Below the pieces are notes generated by a model. The model saw nothing but the letters and a program-made list of their open reading frames with translations. It had not been told where the DNA came from and did no database searches. From JBNKWA01 sp050299555 (lineage in GTDB: Bacteria > Pseudomonadota > Alphaproteobacteria > Rhodobacterales > Rhodobacteraceae), in NCBI GenBank assembly GCA_050299555.1, contig JBNKWA010000065.1, positions 1-56,624 of the forward strand: a DNA stretch of 56,624 bases. The letters run 5' to 3'. The translations under genes and the position numbers were made by a program. This document shows, in pieces, positions 43,785 to 51,899 of this stretch. Position 1 is the stretch's first letter. Every line of letters starts with the position of its first letter.

Positions 43785-45239
43785 TCACCATGGCGCCTCG
43801 ACCCCGCCCATGCCGACATAGACGCTGCGCAGCTCGGTCCAGTGCTCGATTGCGGCCCGGCCGTTCTCGCGGCCCACCCCCGACAGCTTCGAGCCGCCAA
43901 AGGGCATCTCGACCGGCGTCAGGTTGTAGGTGTTGATCCACGACGTGCCGGCCTGCAGCCGGCCGATCACCCGGTGGGCGCGGGCAAGGTCGCGGCTGAA
44001 GACGCCGGCCGCCAGGCCGAACTCGGTGGCATTGGCGCGGGTCACCACCTCGTCCTCGGTCGCGAAGTCGAGCACGCACATGACCGGACCGAAGATCTCC
44101 TCGCGCGCGATGGTCATCTCGTCGGTGACATCGGCGAACACGGTCGGTTCGACGAAATAGCCGGGCCCGTTCGGCAACCCGCCGCCGGCCACCAGCCGCG
44201 CGCCCTCGGCCCGGCCCCTGGCGATATAGTCGGCCACCTTGTCGCGCTGGGGCGCACTGACCAGCGGCCCCAGGGTCACCGCCTCGTCCAGCGGGTCGCC
44301 CATGCGGATGCCGGCGGTGCGCTTGGCCAGCCGGTCGAGGAAGTCGGCCTTCGCCGCACGCTCGACAAAGACCCGGGTACCGTTCGAACAGACCTGCCCG
44401 GTGGAGTAGAAATTGCCGAGCATCGCCGCGCCCACCGCCGCATCGAGATCGGCATCGGCAAAGACGATCAGCGGCGACTTGCCGCCAAGCTCCATGGTGA
44501 CGTGGCGAATGCCTTCCGCGGCGGCCTGATAGACCTTGCGCCCGGTCGGGACCGAGCCGGTCAGCGAGACCTTGGCCACCCGCGTATCGGTGACCAGGCG
44601 CTGGCCGACGGCGCCGCCGCCCTGGACGACATTGAAGACCCCCGGCGGCGCGCCGGCCTCAGTCAGGATTTCGGCCAGCCGCAGCGTGCTGAGCGGGGTC
44701 ACCTCGGACGGCTTGAACACCATCGCATTGCCGCAGGCGAGCGCCGGCGCGGCCTTCCAGCAGGCGATCTGGCCGGGATAGTTCCAAGCGCCGATGCCGA
44801 CCGTAACCCCCAGGGGCACGCGCATGGTATAGGCCCAGTCGCCACCCAGCGGGATCGTCTCGCCACCGATGGTGGCGGCCAGCCCGCCGAAATACTCCAG
44901 CGCATCGGCACCGGACGGCCAGTCGGCGACCCTGGTCTCTGAAATCGGCTTGCCGGTGTCGAGGGTTTCCAACCGCGCCAGCTCCTCGGCCCGCTCGCGG
45001 ATGATCGCGGCGGCCCGCGTCAGCACCCGCCCGCGCTCGATCGGCTTCAGCGCCCCCCAGTCGGGCTGCGCCGCGCGCGCGGCGGCCAGCGCCGCCTCGG
45101 TGACCGCGCCGGTCGCCTCGTGCAGGGTTGCGATGACCGCGCCTGTCCCCGGATAGATCACCTCCATGGCTGCGCCCGCCGGGTCCTCCAGCGGTGCGCC
45201 GTTCACATGGTGGCTGGCTTTCGGCTGCACGTTGTCCAT
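43785..45239 (-). CDS. betB: Betaine aldehyde dehydrogenase
   Basis: A 484-aa NAD-dependent ALDH that makes glycine betaine. Motifs: IGAWNYPGQIACWKAAPALA, VSLTGSVPTGRKV, catalytic Glu in TMELGGKSPLIVF, catalytic Cys in GQVCSNGTRVFV, EEIFGPV. Of the two adjacent ATGs (45242, 45239) the second has the better spacing from GGGGGG. Betaine is an osmoprotectant and carbon source. Confidence 0.95.
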   Translation of the reverse strand: MDNVQPKASHHVNGAPLEDPAGAAMEVIYPGTGAVIATLHEATGAVTEAALAAARAAQPDWGALKPIERGRVLTRAAAIIRERAEELARLETLDTGKPISETRVADWPSGADALEYFGGLAATIGGETIPLGGDWAYTMRVPLGVTVGIGAWNYPGQIACWKAAPALACGNAMVFKPSEVTPLSTLRLAEILTEAGAPPGVFNVVQGGGAVGQRLVTDTRVAKVSLTGSVPTGRKVYQAAAEGIRHVTMELGGKSPLIVFADADLDAAVGAAMLGNFYSTGQVCSNGTRVFVERAAKADFLDRLAKRTAGIRMGDPLDEAVTLGPLVSAPQRDKVADYIARGRAEGARLVAGGGLPNGPGYFVEPTVFADVTDEMTIAREEIFGPVMCVLDFATEDEVVTRANATEFGLAAGVFSRDLARAHRVIGRLQAGTSWINTYNLTPVEMPFGGSKLSGVGRENGRAAIEHWTELRSVYVGMGGVEAPW

Positions 45240-45315
45240 CATTCCCCCCGCAAGAGGCGCACGCCCGGCCCGGTTCGGTTCGGGCGCCAGTCTCGGCCCG
45301 CGTCCTTGGCCCGCA

Positions 45316-45903
45316 TCATGACCGCGCCGCCGCGATGGCCGTGTCCAGGTAGCTGGCAACCATGGCCTGCGTCGCCGCTGAATCGGTCCGGACCACCGGC
45401 ACCACCGAGCGCAGGTAGAAGCCGTCGATCAGCGCCGCCGTGGTCCGCGCCAGCCGTTCCGCCTCGGCCCGCGGCAGCAGCCGGATCAGCGCATCGGTCA
45501 GATTGGAATGCAGCCGCCGCGTATAGACCGTCAGCAGCCGCGCGGTGTCGGGCGAACTCAGCGCGCGGACGTAGAACACCAGCCAGGCGGCCGCCACCTC
45601 GGGCTCGAACTGGGCCGGGGTGAAGCTGGCCGCGATCAGCGCGTCGAGCCGCGCCCGGGGCGTCTCGGCCGCCGCCAGTCGCGTGCGCACGTCATCGCCG
45701 AAACGCGCCATCACGTGGCGCATGGCGGCGAGGAAGATCTGCTCCTTGGAGCCGAAATAGTGATGCGCCAGCGCCGTCGACATGCCGGCCCGCCTGGCGA
45801 TCTGGCCCACGGTGACATCCAGCGATCCGGCGGCGCCGATCTCGCCCACCGCGGCCACGATCAGCGCCCGCCGCCGCTCTGGCTCCATTCCGATTTTTGG
45901 CAT
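45316..45903 (-). CDS. betI: TetR-family choline-responsive repressor
   Basis: A 195-aa repressor: HTH VTVGQIARRAGMSTALAHHY followed by FGSKEQIFLAAMR, and a ligand domain with VAAAWLVFYVRALSSPD, all BetI-like. ATG 45903 has GGAGG 7 nt upstream; the TTG at 45909 is less likely. First gene of betI-betB-GST-betA, and divergent from choX across a spacer with a strong palindrome. Confidence 0.93.
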   Translation of the reverse strand: MPKIGMEPERRRALIVAAVGEIGAAGSLDVTVGQIARRAGMSTALAHHYFGSKEQIFLAAMRHVMARFGDDVRTRLAAAETPRARLDALIAASFTPAQFEPEVAAAWLVFYVRALSSPDTARLLTVYTRRLHSNLTDALIRLLPRAEAERLARTTAALIDGFYLRSVVPVVRTDSAATQAMVASYLDTAIAAARS

Positions 45904-45951
45904 TGGCAAGCCTCCGGCGGCGGTTATGCTCTGGTTGACAAATGATTGCTC

Positions 45952-45971
45952 TTGATTGACTCGTCAATCAA
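45952..45971. promoter_or_regulatory. Palindromic operator between betI and choX (candidate BetI site)
   Basis: TTGATTGACTCGTCAATCAA is a perfect 8-bp inverted repeat in the 127-bp divergent spacer, 49 bp before betI and 60 bp before choX. TTGACA (45935-45940) nearby could be a -35 element. Position and symmetry fit BetI control of both directions. Confidence 0.7.
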
Positions 45972-46030
45972 CAAAAACCGCCCTGTACGGCTACGGCCAC
46001 CGGGGCAGTCCAACAGCAGGGAGTTTGCCC

Positions 46031-46966
46031 ATGTCCATCCTGAAATCCGGCGTCCTTGGCCTCGTTGCCCTTGGTGCCGTCTCCACGGCCGCTTTCGGGC
46101 AGGAGTGCAGCGAGGTCACCTTCTCCGATGTCGGCTGGACCGACATCACGGCGACCACCGCTGCCACCGCGACCGTGCTCGAGGCGCTCGGCTACGATGT
46201 CGACGTCAAGGTGCTGTCGGTGCCGGTGACCTATGCCGGCCTGAAGGAAGGCGACATCGACGTCTTCCTCGGCAACTGGATGCCGACGATGGAGGCCGAC
46301 ATCGCGCCCTATCGCGACGACGGCAGCGTGCTGACCGTGCGCGAGAACCTGGAAGGCGCCAAGTACACGCTCGCGACCAACAAGGCCGGTGCCGATCTGG
46401 GCATCCACGACTTCGCCGACATCGCCGCCCACGCGGACGAACTCGACGGCAAGATCTACGGCATCGAGCCGGGCAATGACGGCAACCGCCTGATCATCGA
46501 CATGATCGACCAGAACGCCTTCGGGCTGGAGGGTTTCGAGGTCGTGGAAAGCTCCGAGCAGGGCATGCTGGCGCAGGTGGCCAAGGCCGATGGCCAGGGC
46601 GAGCCGATCATCTTCCTCGGCTGGGAACCGCACCCGATGAACGCCAATTTCGAGCTGACCTACCTCACCGGCGGCGATGACTGGTTCGGGCCCAATCTCG
46701 GCGGCGCGACGGTCTACACCAACACCAGCGCCGGCTTCGCCGACAAGTGCCCGAACGTCGAGAAGCTGCTTCAGAACCTGACCTTCACGCTGGCCATGGA
46801 AAACGAGATCATGGGCAAGATCCTCGACGATGGCGAGGATCCGGGCGATGCCGCCGCCGACTGGCTGAAGGCGAACCCCGGCGTGCTCGACGGCTGGCTC
46901 GCCGGCGTCACCAGCCAGGATGGTGGCGACGCCATGGCGGCGGTCAAGGGCGCGCTCGACCTGTAA
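46031..46966 (+). CDS. choX: Choline ABC transporter, substrate-binding protein
   Basis: A 311-aa periplasmic protein with signal peptide MSILKSGVLGLVALGAVSTA...FGQ and an OpuAC-type domain (CSEVTFSDVGWTDITATTAA, VFLGNWMPTMEADIAPY, IIFLGWEPHPMN), matching ChoX. CAGGGAG precedes the ATG. Its usual partners choW and choV lie 1.4 kb away beyond an opposite-strand gene. Confidence 0.93.
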   Translation: MSILKSGVLGLVALGAVSTAAFGQECSEVTFSDVGWTDITATTAATATVLEALGYDVDVKVLSVPVTYAGLKEGDIDVFLGNWMPTMEADIAPYRDDGSVLTVRENLEGAKYTLATNKAGADLGIHDFADIAAHADELDGKIYGIEPGNDGNRLIIDMIDQNAFGLEGFEVVESSEQGMLAQVAKADGQGEPIIFLGWEPHPMNANFELTYLTGGDDWFGPNLGGATVYTNTSAGFADKCPNVEKLLQNLTFTLAMENEIMGKILDDGEDPGDAAADWLKANPGVLDGWLAGVTSQDGGDAMAAVKGALDL

Positions 46967-46972
46967 CGGCAA

Positions 46973-47000
46973 GGGCGCGCGCCGAACCCGGCACGCGCCC
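46973..47000 (+). terminator. Hairpin after choX
   Basis: GGGCGCG ... CGCGCCC with an inner GCC/GGC pair, 7 nt after the choX stop. A-residues, not T, follow on this strand, so it may be a 3'-end stabiliser of choX mRNA. Confidence 0.4.
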
Positions 47001-47001
47001 C

Positions 47002-47036
47002 AAAAAACGTTCCTGGTGGGGCGGCCACACCGCCCC
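47002..47036 (-). terminator. Hairpin and T-run after the minus-strand gene at 47047
   Basis: On the minus strand GGGGCGG-TGTGG-CCGCCCC is followed, about ten bases later, by six T. The spacing is wide for an intrinsic terminator but the order is right. Confidence 0.5.
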
Positions 47037-47046
47037 GCCCGATGCC

Positions 47047-48075
47047 TCAGACCGACAGGTAGGCCTCGCCCTTCGACGGCTCCGCCACCTTCTCCATCAC
47101 GTTGATCGACACGTGCGGCCAGCGGATCAGGCCGTCCTGGCCGTCGAAACGCGGGAAGAAGTCGAGGAAGATGAACTGGCTGTAGGCCAGCATCAGCTTC
47201 GGGTTGCCGTTGCCGTCATCCTCGTCCAGCTCCATCACCCAGAAGGTCGAGCGCATCACCGTGGCGTCCGCCTGCCGCTCCACGAACGGAATGTTGTGGA
47301 TGCCGCCCTCCAGCACCTCGGTGTCGAGGTCCAGAACGGTGGTGCGGGTGACGTTCTGCGGCAGCCCGAGCTGCAGCAGCGCATTGGGATTGGCCGGGCT
47401 GAAGCCCGGGAACGGCGTCCCCTCCAGCTCGCCCTTGAACGGCGCGTCCGAGAACTGCTTGTACGGGAACAGGTACGACCGCTCGTCGGCCGCCGCCACC
47501 GCCGCGACCACGTCGTCGGCGACGCCGATCGGGAAGCCGCTGATGTCCTGGATCACCGGCGGCCCGTCGATGATGCTCGACTTGCCGATGGCGTTGGCAG
47601 CGTTGCCGTGCGGAATCGTCGCCAGCCGCGCGATGTCGTTGCCGTCGGTGGTCTGGTTCTTCATGTGCAGGAAAAAGCCCGGCTCGTGGTGGATCGGGCT
47701 GTTCGGCGCGCCCTCCAGACCGCTCATGGCGCTGTCCTTGGACGAGATCTGGTCGATCTTCTGCTGATAGTCGAGCGCGACGATCGACTGGTCGGTGTTC
47801 GTGGGCCCCGCCTTGTCGATGCCGCGGTTCGGCACCTTGTCGTCCACGAACATGAACTTCAGCTCTTCGTTGTACTGGTTGAACAGCAGCCGATAGTTGC
47901 GGCGGACGTTTTCCTTCACGAACGGCAGCGCGATCAAGTTCCAGCCGCGCCCGCGCAGGGCGTCGGTGTTCTTCCAGGTGCCTGGCAGCAGCTTCAGTGG
48001 CCCCAGCGCAGGATCGCCGGTCTTTGCCATCTGGATGTAGCGGGTGCCGATAGGATCGACGTTGTCTTTGGCCAT
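47047..48075 (-). CDS. Conserved protein with lipocalin/heme-binding-like features
   Basis: A 342-aa soluble protein with no signal peptide. Near the N-terminus, LGPLKLLPGTWKNTDALRG and GWNLIALPF recall the GxW motif of lipocalin-like or nitrobindin-type barrels. The rest alternates short strands (FWVMELDEDDGNGNPKLMLA near the C-terminus). Some relatives carry a heme-binding label, which I cannot confirm. It stands in opposite orientation between choX and choW, separating a transporter normally contiguous. Confidence 0.75.
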   Translation of the reverse strand: MAKDNVDPIGTRYIQMAKTGDPALGPLKLLPGTWKNTDALRGRGWNLIALPFVKENVRRNYRLLFNQYNEELKFMFVDDKVPNRGIDKAGPTNTDQSIVALDYQQKIDQISSKDSAMSGLEGAPNSPIHHEPGFFLHMKNQTTDGNDIARLATIPHGNAANAIGKSSIIDGPPVIQDISGFPIGVADDVVAAVAAADERSYLFPYKQFSDAPFKGELEGTPFPGFSPANPNALLQLGLPQNVTRTTVLDLDTEVLEGGIHNIPFVERQADATVMRSTFWVMELDEDDGNGNPKLMLAYSQFIFLDFFPRFDGQDGLIRWPHVSINVMEKVAEPSKGEAYLSV

Positions 48076-48383
48076 TCTGTAATCCCCCGGAGGTTTGCAA
48101 GCACAGGAATTCGGGCGCGCACGCTGTTGGGGTGGGCGCACCATCAGCAATACTAACACTGAACCGACTGTCCCCAAAGCGATGCGGGCGAATATTGTGG
48201 GAATTCTCACAACGCAGGCCCACGCCCGCCGACGCGGTGGTGCACGCGGCAATGACTTCATCGCGATTGCCGGCCCGACGGCAAGCCCCGCGCGCCTGCG
48301 CATTCGCCTTCACATTCGAACGGTTTCACCACATGGTCGCGGGACAAGGACAGCCGCAAACGGCGCAGCAAGGGGACATCCGC
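48076..48383. other. Spacer before choW with an operator-like palindrome
   Basis: 308 bp without a gene. It holds the near-palindrome TTGTGGGAATTCTCACAA (48197-48214), the likely promoter region of the minus-strand gene at its left end, and an independent choW promoter that must exist because choX is cut off. Confidence 0.55.
48197..48214. promoter_or_regulatory. TTGTG-N8-CACAA palindrome upstream of choW
   Basis: An 18-bp inverted repeat centred on GAATTC with a single mismatched pair. Unrelated to the operator at 45952, so a different regulator would bind. Confidence 0.4.
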
Positions 48384-49220
48384 ATGGATTGGCTAACGGA
48401 CGAGAAGATTCCGGTTGGCAAATGGGCCAAGGCGATCTTCGACTGGCTGCAGGCCCATGGCGGGTTCTTTTTCGACAGCCTTGCCTGGCTTCTGGACCAC
48501 CTGATCGACACGCTCCTGTGGCTCTTGCAGAAACCGCCGGAACTCTTGGTGATCGCGGTCTTCGTCGCCATCGCCTGGTTCCTGCAGAAAAGCTGGCAGA
48601 TCTGCCTTTTGGTGTTCCTGGGGTTCCTGTTCATCCTCAACCAGGGCTACTGGGAGGAGACCACCGAAAGCCTGACGCTGGTGCTTTCGGCCTGCGTCGT
48701 CTGCATGGCCGTGGGCGTGCCTATCGGCATCGCCGCCGCGCACCGGCCGCGCATGTATTCGTGGCTCAGCCCGGTGCTCGACCTGATGCAGACCCTGCCC
48801 ACCTTCGTCTACCTGATCCCGGCCATCGTGTTCTTCGGCATCGGCATGGTGCCGGGGCTGATCGCCACGGTGATCTTCGTCTTGCCGGCGCCGATCCGGC
48901 TGACCCATCTCGGCGTCTCGTCCACACCCAAGCCGCTCTTGGAGGCGGCCGAGGCCTTTGGCGCCACGCCGTCGCAGACGCTGTGGAAGGTCGAGCTGCC
49001 CTATGCCATGCCGCAGATCATGGCCGGGCTGAACCAGACCATCATGCTGTCGCTGTCGATGGTCGTCATCGCGGCGCTGGTGGGCGCCGACGGCCTCGGC
49101 GTGCCGGTGGTGCGGGCGCTGAACTCGGTCAATACGGCGCTCGGCTTCGAGAGCGGCTTCATCATCGTCGTGGTCGCGATCATGCTCGACCGCGTCCTCA
49201 GGATCAGGAGCGGACGATGA
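48384..49220 (+). CDS. choW: Choline ABC transporter, permease
   Basis: A 278-aa ProW/ChoW-type permease. The N-terminus (MDWLTDEKIPVGKWAKAIFD, WL) precedes about seven membrane segments, with the EAA loop at EAAEAFGATPSQTLWKVELP. RBS AAGGGGAC. The stop overlaps the choV start (ATGA). Confidence 0.93.
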   Translation: MDWLTDEKIPVGKWAKAIFDWLQAHGGFFFDSLAWLLDHLIDTLLWLLQKPPELLVIAVFVAIAWFLQKSWQICLLVFLGFLFILNQGYWEETTESLTLVLSACVVCMAVGVPIGIAAAHRPRMYSWLSPVLDLMQTLPTFVYLIPAIVFFGIGMVPGLIATVIFVLPAPIRLTHLGVSSTPKPLLEAAEAFGATPSQTLWKVELPYAMPQIMAGLNQTIMLSLSMVVIAALVGADGLGVPVVRALNSVNTALGFESGFIIVVVAIMLDRVLRIRSGR

Positions 49221-50242
49221 GCGCGGTTGTCTTCGACAAGGTCAACATCGTCTTCGGCGAAGAGCCGGACGTCGCCCTGCCGCTGATGGACCAGGGGCTG
49301 GACCGGGCCACCATCCAGGAACGCACCGGCCAGGTGCTGGGCGTGCATGATTGTTCGCTGACCGTCGAAGAGGGCGAGATCGTCGTGCTCATGGGCCTGT
49401 CGGGCTCGGGCAAGTCGACGCTCCTGCGCGCCGTCAACGGCCTCAACCCGGTGGTGCGCGGCGCAGTGACGGTCAGCACCGGCAACTGGAGCTGCAATCC
49501 CGCCGCCTGCTCGAGCGAGGAGCTGCGCCGGGTGCGCCGCGAATGCGTGGCCATGGTGTTCCAGCAGTTCGGCCTCCTGCCGTGGCGCAACGTGGTCGAC
49601 AATGTCGGGCTGGGGCTGGAACTGGCCGGCATCGACCGCGCCGAGCGCGAGGAGCGGGCCCGCAGGCAGCTGGAGCTCGTCGGCCTTACCGACTGGGCCG
49701 AGCGCAAGGTGGCCGAGCTCTCGGGCGGCATGCAGCAGCGCGTCGGGCTCGCCCGCGCCTTCGCCACCGAGGCGCCGATCCTCCTTATGGACGAACCCTT
49801 CTCGGCCCTCGATCCGCTGATCCGCACCCGGCTGCAGGACGAGCTCCTCGACCTTCAGGCGAAGCTGAAGCGCACCATCGTGTTCGTCAGCCACGACCTC
49901 GACGAGGCGTTCAAGCTCGGCAACCGCATCGCGCTGATGGAGGGCGGGCGGATCGTCCAGTGCGGCACCGCGCGCGAGATCATCGCCAACCCGGTCTCCG
50001 ACTACGTGGCCGACTTCGTCGCCCACATGAACCCGCTCGGGGTGCTGACCGCCCATGACGTGATGGAGCCCGGCGCCGGCGGCGACGGCCCCAGGGTCGA
50101 GGCGACGACGCCGGTGCGCGAGATCATGCAGCAGCTGATGACCGCGCCCGCGGTGGCGGTGACCGAAGGCGGCCGGGCGGTGGGCCACATCACCCGCGAG
50201 GCGGTGCTGGCGCGGCTGTTGGACCCGCGCGGCAAGGCCTGA
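49217..50242 (+). CDS. choV: Choline ABC transporter, ATP-binding protein
   Basis: A 341-aa ATPase: Walker A GLSGSGKSTLLRAVNG, Q-loop MVFQQFGLLPWRNVVDNV, signature ELSGGMQQRVGLARAF, Walker B ILLMDEPFSALDP, H-loop FVSHDLDEAF. The C-terminal ~70 residues form a shortened CBS-like tail (VREIMQQLMTAPAVAVTEGG). Coupled to choW by ATGA. Confidence 0.94.
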   Translation: MSAVVFDKVNIVFGEEPDVALPLMDQGLDRATIQERTGQVLGVHDCSLTVEEGEIVVLMGLSGSGKSTLLRAVNGLNPVVRGAVTVSTGNWSCNPAACSSEELRRVRRECVAMVFQQFGLLPWRNVVDNVGLGLELAGIDRAEREERARRQLELVGLTDWAERKVAELSGGMQQRVGLARAFATEAPILLMDEPFSALDPLIRTRLQDELLDLQAKLKRTIVFVSHDLDEAFKLGNRIALMEGGRIVQCGTAREIIANPVSDYVADFVAHMNPLGVLTAHDVMEPGAGGDGPRVEATTPVREIMQQLMTAPAVAVTEGGRAVGHITREAVLARLLDPRGKA

Positions 50243-50327
50243 GCGCAGGCGCGAAGGGCGCCCCGGAGCGGGCAATCCGGTCCTGTCCCCGGCCGTTCCC
50301 TGTTCGCGCCCTGTCTGCGCCGACTTG

Positions 50328-50396
50328 ATCGCGCCCCCCCCCGCGTCCCATCCGGGCCGCTCCCCGCCCACCCACCCTCGCGCCCCGGGCGCGATC
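50328..50396 (-). repeat. G-quadruplex-loop hairpin, copy D (inverted)
   Basis: Opposite orientation to the other copies. The 23-nt loop complement lies at 50359-50381 and is identical to those of copies B and C. The arms start and end with GATCGCGC; one arm is about 16 nt shorter, as if partly deleted. It sits between convergent choV and the EamA gene. Confidence 0.75.
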
Positions 50397-50518
50397 CTGC
50401 CCCGTGCGCCGCCGCCCGGGCCCGGCGCGCCGCCGTCTTCGGGGCGCGCCGCCGCTTCCCGGCAACGGCAGGCAATGGGAAGGGAACCACCGAAGACCGG
50501 GCACCCGCCGGCCGGGGG

Positions 50519-51436
50519 TCAGGTCTTGGTCGCCGGTGGCGGCGGCGTGATCGCTGCCCGTTTCAGCCGCGCCTCGCGCACGGCGATATAGCTGATCGCG
50601 GCGATGATCATGCCGCCGCCCAGCAGCACGAACGGATCCACCGCCTCGCCGAAGACCAGCGCCCCGAGCAGCGTCGCCCAGACCAGCTGCAGGAAGGTCA
50701 CCGGCTGGGTCACCGTCAGCGGCGCCGCCTCGAAGGCGCGGATCATCGCATAGTGCCCGGCGGTGGCGAACAGCGCCACCAGCGCCAGCCAGCCGACCTG
50801 GGCCGATGTCGGCGGCACCCAGACCGCCGCGGCGAAGGGCGCCAGGCCCAGGGTCACCGTCAGCGACATCATCGCCACCACGGTGCCGGCGGGCGCCATG
50901 GCCGACAGCCGCTTGGCGATGAGATACGAGGTGCCGAAGCTCAGCGCCGCGGCCAACTGCGCCAGGTGCCCGGACGAAACCTCGCGCAGGCCCGGCCGCA
51001 GCACCACGACGGCACCGAGAAACGCCACCCCCACCGCCATCAGCCGCCGCGCCGCCAGCCGCTCGCCGAAGACCAGCGCCGCGCCGATCGTCACCACGAT
51101 GGGGTTGAGGTAGCCGATGGCGGTGACCTCGGCCACCGGGATGCGGCCCATGGCATAGAACCACAGCACCACCCCCAGCGTATGCAGCACCCCGCGCCAG
51201 CCGAACAGCGCCAGGCTGCCCCGGGGCAAGCCGCCACGCACCACCGGCACCAGGGTTGGCAGCACGAATGCCAGACCGAAGACGAACCGCAAAAAGGCGC
51301 TCTCCGCCGCCGGCAGCGCCGTGCCCAGATACCGCACCACACCGGTGACACCGACAAAACAGAGGCCGGTCGCCAGCATCCAGATGATGCCGGTGACGGG
51401 GCGATTGTCGGTGCTGACGGCGACGGGGGCGACCAT
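50519..51436 (-). CDS. DMT-superfamily transporter (EamA)
   Basis: A 305-aa ten-helix exporter with two EamA repeats (IIWMLATGLCFVGVTGVVRY at the start; LAQLAAALSFGTSYLIAKRL at ~175). I chose ATG 51436 (MVAPVAVST), which leaves a short cytoplasmic tail before helix 1. The frame continues upstream through non-conserved sequence. Substrate unknown; only distantly similar to the EamA protein at 5748. Confidence 0.88.
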   Translation of the reverse strand: MVAPVAVSTDNRPVTGIIWMLATGLCFVGVTGVVRYLGTALPAAESAFLRFVFGLAFVLPTLVPVVRGGLPRGSLALFGWRGVLHTLGVVLWFYAMGRIPVAEVTAIGYLNPIVVTIGAALVFGERLAARRLMAVGVAFLGAVVVLRPGLREVSSGHLAQLAAALSFGTSYLIAKRLSAMAPAGTVVAMMSLTVTLGLAPFAAAVWVPPTSAQVGWLALVALFATAGHYAMIRAFEAAPLTVTQPVTFLQLVWATLLGALVFGEAVDPFVLLGGGMIIAAISYIAVREARLKRAAITPPPPATKT

Positions 51437-51608
51437 GGCCGCGACTTGATCCCAAGCCGCCGGAAGCCGCAAGGGCATCCGCCGACCGGGGACCGCCGGG
51501 TCCCCCGCAATTGTCACGACCTGGCACTGGATCGCTGCAATCATAGCGCGAATCGGCCACAATCTGGGGGGAAGGTCTCCGTAATAACCCCAAACGGAGT
51601 CAGCCCCC

Positions 51609-51854
51609 ATGCACCAGAACGGTACCCCCGAGCCCCGCCACCGGCGGGTGGCCCACGCCCTTTCGCAAAGCGCCCAGGTCCTGCCCTTCGCCGTGCCGGC
51701 CACCGCGATTGCCGTGGTCTACCGCCTCGTCACCACCATGCCGATGGTCGAGGGGCAGCCCATGGGCCTCGCCCAGGTGCTGCTGCCCATGGTCGTCGCC
51801 ATGGCCTTCTGGACCTCGCTGTCGTTCCTGATCGCCCGCGCCTTCCGCGGCTGA
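51609..51854 (+). CDS. Small membrane protein of unknown function
   Basis: An 81-aa protein with a basic N-terminus and two membrane helices (VLPFAVPATAIAVVYRLVTT and MGLAQVLLPMVVAMAFWTSL). ACGGAG lies 8 nt before the ATG, and together with an upstream CTCCGT it could form a leader hairpin that hides the ribosome site. It converges with gshA (45 bp between stops). No family recognised. Confidence 0.7.
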   Translation: MHQNGTPEPRHRRVAHALSQSAQVLPFAVPATAIAVVYRLVTTMPMVEGQPMGLAQVLLPMVVAMAFWTSLSFLIARAFRG

Positions 51855-51899
51855 CGCCCGCGGCGGAACCACCCCTCCGCCGCCGCGGGCCGGCCGTGC

